DNA of 17,836 nucleotides from Clostridiales bacterium (GTDB lineage Bacteria; Bacillota_A; Clostridia; Christensenellales; Aristaeellaceae): NCBI GenBank assembly GCA_024684665.1, contig JAIKWN010000058.1, positions 1 through 17,836 of the forward strand. The letters are read 5' to 3'. Positions 15,465-17,836 of this stretch are shown one piece after another. The position numbers and the translations under genes were made by a program. The stretch's first letter is position 1. Each line of letters begins with the position of its first letter. The notes beneath the pieces were generated by a model. That model was given only the letters and a program-made list of their open reading frames with translations. It had not been told where the DNA came from and did no database searches.

Positions 15465-15500
15465 GCCGGGGGGAGCCTCTGGCTTCCCTCGGCTTCTTTT
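15465..15500 (+). terminator. Intercistronic hairpin with T-rich tail after dctP (partial terminator or mRNA stabiliser)
   Basis: A 13-bp stem (arms 15465-15477 and 15481-15493, two G-U pairs) with a 3-base loop, followed by TTCTTTT. It looks like a leaky intrinsic terminator. dctQ and dctM continue on the same strand with no clear new promoter, so partial read-through would favour the binding protein over the permease. A second small hairpin (CCGGTT/AACCGG, 15519-15535) follows before the dctQ ribosome site. Confidence 0.7.
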
Positions 15501-15555
15501 CAGATGTTGAGACTTTCTCCGGTTTCATGAACCGGGATTCAAGAAAGGGATCTCT

Positions 15556-16062
15556 ATGCAAACCTATAAAAAGATTACGGACGCATTCATCCGCGTGGTG
15601 GAAATCATCGAGACGCTGCTGATCGCCGCTATCGTCGGCGTCATGCTCTACGAAATGATTCTCCGGAACGGATTCAACAAATCCTTCCGCGCTTCTACGG
15701 AGCTCTGCGGTTTCCTGTTCATGTGGATGGCTTTTCTCGGCGTCATCATCCTCTACGACCGGGATCGTCTGATCACCCTCGATATGATCTACGTCCGCGT
15801 TCCCGAAAGCTTCCGGCAGGCATTCTGGTTTATCGGAAAGGCTGCCGCCATGCTGCTCGGCGTCGTCATGATCATCGCCTATGTGGGCATGTATCCCATC
15901 AACAAAACCAGTTATTTCTCCACCATGCAGTGGCTGTCCAAAGCATGGCATTTCCTGCCCATGGCCATTGCTGGCGGATTCATCGTTGTAAAAACTGTCT
16001 GGCAGGTGCTGGATCGCGTAATGACCCTTACGGGCGCCACAAAAGGAGGTAAGGAAGCATGA
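15556..16062 (+). CDS. dctQ: TRAP transporter small permease subunit (DctQ)
   Basis: A 168-residue four-helix membrane protein that partners DctM in a sodium-driven importer. Hydrophobic helices lie at about 17-34, 50-66, 91-112 and 132-150, with the family RNGFNKSFRASTELCGFLF stretch between the first two. The ATG is preceded by AAAGGGA. Its stop overlaps the dctM start as ATGA, so the two are translated in step. Confidence 0.93.
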   Translation: MQTYKKITDAFIRVVEIIETLLIAAIVGVMLYEMILRNGFNKSFRASTELCGFLFMWMAFLGVIILYDRDRLITLDMIYVRVPESFRQAFWFIGKAAAMLLGVVMIIAYVGMYPINKTSYFSTMQWLSKAWHFLPMAIAGGFIVVKTVWQVLDRVMTLTGATKGGKEA

Positions 16063-17327
16063 CCATTTTCTTCGTATCCTTTCTGGTGCTCCTTCTGATC
16101 GGCGTCCCCATCAGCATCGCGATCGGCGCCAGCGCTGTACTCGGCTGCATGCAGCTCGGGTACCCCATGATCGTTATCGGTCAGAAGATGGTCACAGGCA
16201 TCGATTCCTATCTTCTGATCGCCATCCCCCTCTTTATTCTGGCCGGCAATCTAATGAACAGCGGCCGGATAACGGAAAAAATCTTTAACTTTGCAAAGGA
16301 AGTTGTCGGATGGATCCCCGGCGGGCTGGGCCATGCGAACATTGTCGCATCCGTTATCTTTGCGGGCATGAGCGGCTCCGCAACGGCGGATGCGGGCGGC
16401 CTCGGCACCATCGAAATGGAAGCCATGACGACAAACGGCTACGATTCGGAATTCTCCGCAGGCGTAACAGCTGCTAGTTCCGTCATCGGGCCCATCTTCC
16501 CGCCCTCCATCCCTCTCATCATTTATGGCGCGACGGCCAGCGTATCGGTTGCCAAGCTCTTCATGGGCGGCGTCGTTCCCGGGCTCGTGATGGGCGTTGC
16601 CCTCATGGTCCTCGTTTACGTCTTCGCCATCCGCCGCAATTATGAACGCCATCCTTTCAATCTGCGTGCGCTGGCGAAGCAGTTTGTCAGTTCCATCCTC
16701 TCCCTCGTAACGCCGATCATCATCCTGCTCGGTTTCACGACGGGCATCTTTACACCGACTGAAGCTTCTTCCATCGCCGTCGCCTATTCCCTTCTGATCG
16801 CCTGGCTCGTATACCGGACGATGACCTGGAAAGACTTCAAAAAATGCCTGCTGGAGTCCGCGATCACCAGCGCAAATACGCTCTTCATCATCGGAACCTC
16901 CACCCTGTTCACCTACGTCCTGGTGCGCGAAGGGGTATCGAAGCAGATCGCCGACTTTATCCTTGGCATCTCCAGCAATCCCTTTGTCATTCTTCTCATC
17001 ATCAACATCGTGCTCCTGATCCTCGGAATGTTTATGGAACCTGGCGCGATTTTGACGCTGATGCTGCCGGTTCTGCTTCCTATCGTGAAGGAACTGAACC
17101 TCGATCTCGTGCATTTCGGCGTCGTCATGGTGCTGAACCTGATGATCGGTCAGGTTACGCCGCCTTTCGGCGTATGTCTCTTTGTCATCTCGGACGTAGG
17201 CAAAGTCAAGCTGGATAAGCTGTATAAAGCTATCCTGCCATTCCTTATCCCCCTCATCCTCGTGCTGTTCCTGTGCACCTATGTGCCGGGAATCGTGACG
17301 GCACTGCCGAACGCGCTCCTCCACTGA
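16059..17327 (+). CDS. dctM: TRAP transporter large permease subunit (DctM)
   Basis: The 422-residue, about 12-helix ion-coupled transport subunit. It shows the DctM landmarks: IDSYLLIAIPLFILAGNLM near 49-67, MSGSATADAGGLG (about 104-116), the SSVIGPIFPPSIPLI loop (about 140-154), FTPTEAS and, near the end, QVTPPFGVCLF. Length is typical. An AGGAGGT lies 8 bases ahead of the start, and the gene overlaps dctQ by 4 bases. It is the last gene of the operon, ending 12 bases before a strong hairpin. Confidence 0.96.
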   Translation: MTIFFVSFLVLLLIGVPISIAIGASAVLGCMQLGYPMIVIGQKMVTGIDSYLLIAIPLFILAGNLMNSGRITEKIFNFAKEVVGWIPGGLGHANIVASVIFAGMSGSATADAGGLGTIEMEAMTTNGYDSEFSAGVTAASSVIGPIFPPSIPLIIYGATASVSVAKLFMGGVVPGLVMGVALMVLVYVFAIRRNYERHPFNLRALAKQFVSSILSLVTPIIILLGFTTGIFTPTEASSIAVAYSLLIAWLVYRTMTWKDFKKCLLESAITSANTLFIIGTSTLFTYVLVREGVSKQIADFILGISSNPFVILLIINIVLLILGMFMEPGAILTLMLPVLLPIVKELNLDLVHFGVVMVLNLMIGQVTPPFGVCLFVISDVGKVKLDKLYKAILPFLIPLILVLFLCTYVPGIVTALPNALLH

Positions 17328-17333
17328 CCGGGA

Positions 17334-17373
17334 ATAAAAACAAGAGGCGCGCCTCCGCGTCTCTTGTCTTTTC
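17334..17373. terminator. Bidirectional intrinsic terminator between the TRAP operon and the yegP-like gene
   Basis: A 12-bp stem (17340-17351 with 17356-17367, one G-U pair) with a CCTC loop. CTTTTC follows on the plus strand and TTTTTATTC on the minus strand, so it can end both converging units. Confidence 0.9.
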
Positions 17374-17388
17374 GGATCAGGGCTGAGA

Positions 17389-17772
17389 TTACTCCTTCGA
17401 GGCAACCTTTTCAACGGGAGCTTCCGGGGCGTTGCGCTTCACGCTGTCAATGCCGCCAAGCGCCGCTTTCATGGTCGTATACGGCTCTCCGCAGGAAGCG
17501 ATGATCTGCCCGTTGGTCGCCCTCAGTCGGAAGCGGTACTGCCCGGACTTGTCACGATAACGCTGGAATTTCGGGTGTTTGATATGTTCGTACCCTTCCA
17601 CGGGCGTATCCTCGAGTCCGGCAAGCGGCGCGTTCTTCTTAACACTTTCGATGCCGGCCAGGCACGACTTCTCGGACTTATACACCTCAGAGGTGGAGAT
17701 CGGTTCTCCGTTTCCGGCTTTCAGGTCGAACTTAATCCCCGTCGGCGTGTTCCTGACGATGAATTTTCCCAT
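17389..17772 (-). CDS. YegP/DUF1508 protein with two tandem repeats
   Basis: A 127-residue soluble protein made of two DUF1508 units, about residues 4-49 and 69-115. Each has the beta-strand pattern F-x-V/Y-R ... G-x-x-x-F-x-L-x-A-x-N-G and ends in GI-x-SV-K-x-NAP. Single or double DUF1508 proteins are common and small, but their role is not established. The ATG at 17772 has AAGGAG upstream, and the frame runs to the bidirectional terminator. It is transcribed toward the TRAP operon and seems to be a separate unit. Confidence 0.9.
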   Translation of the reverse strand: MGKFIVRNTPTGIKFDLKAGNGEPISTSEVYKSEKSCLAGIESVKKNAPLAGLEDTPVEGYEHIKHPKFQRYRDKSGQYRFRLRATNGQIIASCGEPYTTMKAALGGIDSVKRNAPEAPVEKVASKE

Positions 17773-17800
17773 ATTCTTTTTCTCCTTTTTCGGTCAGATT

Positions 17801-17833
17801 GGGAAACGGTTCCCTAAAGCTGGCGTTAGTATA
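17801..17833 (-). promoter_or_regulatory. Possible -10 box and palindrome upstream of the YegP-like gene
   Basis: On the minus strand a TATACT (17833-17828) is placed like a -10 box; the -35 box would lie beyond the right edge. Just downstream, GGGAA and TTCCC flank a 4-base centre (17801-17814), a possible operator or leader hairpin. Weak by itself. Confidence 0.4.
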
Positions 17834-17836
17834 ACA

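Noticed and set aside
13956..15555. Second GntR operator or internal promoter before the cupin, dctP or dctQ genes
   Set aside because: I found no repeat of the ATGTCGGACAT pattern and no convincing -35/-10 pair in these gaps.
12211..17327. Sulfoquinovose (sulfo-transketolase) pathway
   Set aside because: A split transketolase alone is not enough; no sulfosugar isomerase, sulfolactaldehyde enzyme, sulfonate exporter or sulfoquinovosidase is seen in the window.
16251..17414. Long minus-strand open frame (387 codons) opposite dctM
   Set aside because: Composition is rich in Asp, Arg, Glu and Gln with no family motif, as expected for the antisense of a membrane-protein gene; dctM on the other strand is unmistakable.
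17795..17816. CcpA (cre) site upstream of the YegP-like gene
   Set aside because: Only part of the cre pattern fits; the 3' half lacks the expected WWWCA, so it is listed only as a palindrome.

Overview
The window looks like Clostridia-type (low-GC Gram-positive lineage) chromosomal DNA of rather high GC. The grounds are strong AGGAGG-type ribosome sites, consensus sigma-A promoters, a split (two-gene) transketolase, and carbohydrate ABC genes without their own ATPase. A gut or rumen relative of Christensenellales/Aristaeella would fit, but that placement is inference. There are no rRNA or tRNA genes and no CRISPR array.

Left part, minus strand (about 1-8330): a housekeeping block. Reading in the direction of transcription (right to left): greA and lysS from a perfect consensus promoter; yebC from its own promoter and closed by a strong hairpin terminator; then a tightly packed group of a GT2 membrane glycosyltransferase, rsmA, a secreted deacetylase/phosphodiester-glycosidase fusion, and comEB (dCMP deaminase). 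The first three genes of that group overlap by 4 bases (GTGA, TTGA). The comEB terminator hairpin is followed 8 bases later by the 5' end of a group IIC intron, which runs out of the left edge. LysRS carries an extra C-terminal tRNA-binding domain.

Right part, plus strand (about 8375-17370): one long accessory operon. A consensus promoter with a 20-bp palindromic operator drives an FCD-type GntR regulator. It is followed by an ABC solute-binding protein and two ABC permeases, the N- and C-terminal halves of a transketolase, a small cupin of unknown role, and a complete TRAP transporter (DctP, DctQ, DctM). A bidirectional hairpin terminator ends it. Two importers of different energy type, a transketolase and an orphan cupin under one regulator suggest a pathway for an unidentified sugar or sugar acid. 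There is no kinase, dehydrogenase, aldolase or ABC ATPase in the window, so the substrate cannot be named.

The right edge holds a minus-strand gene for a two-repeat YegP/DUF1508 protein. Intergenic space is small; the only large gap (8220-8464) holds the two divergent promoters and the operator.
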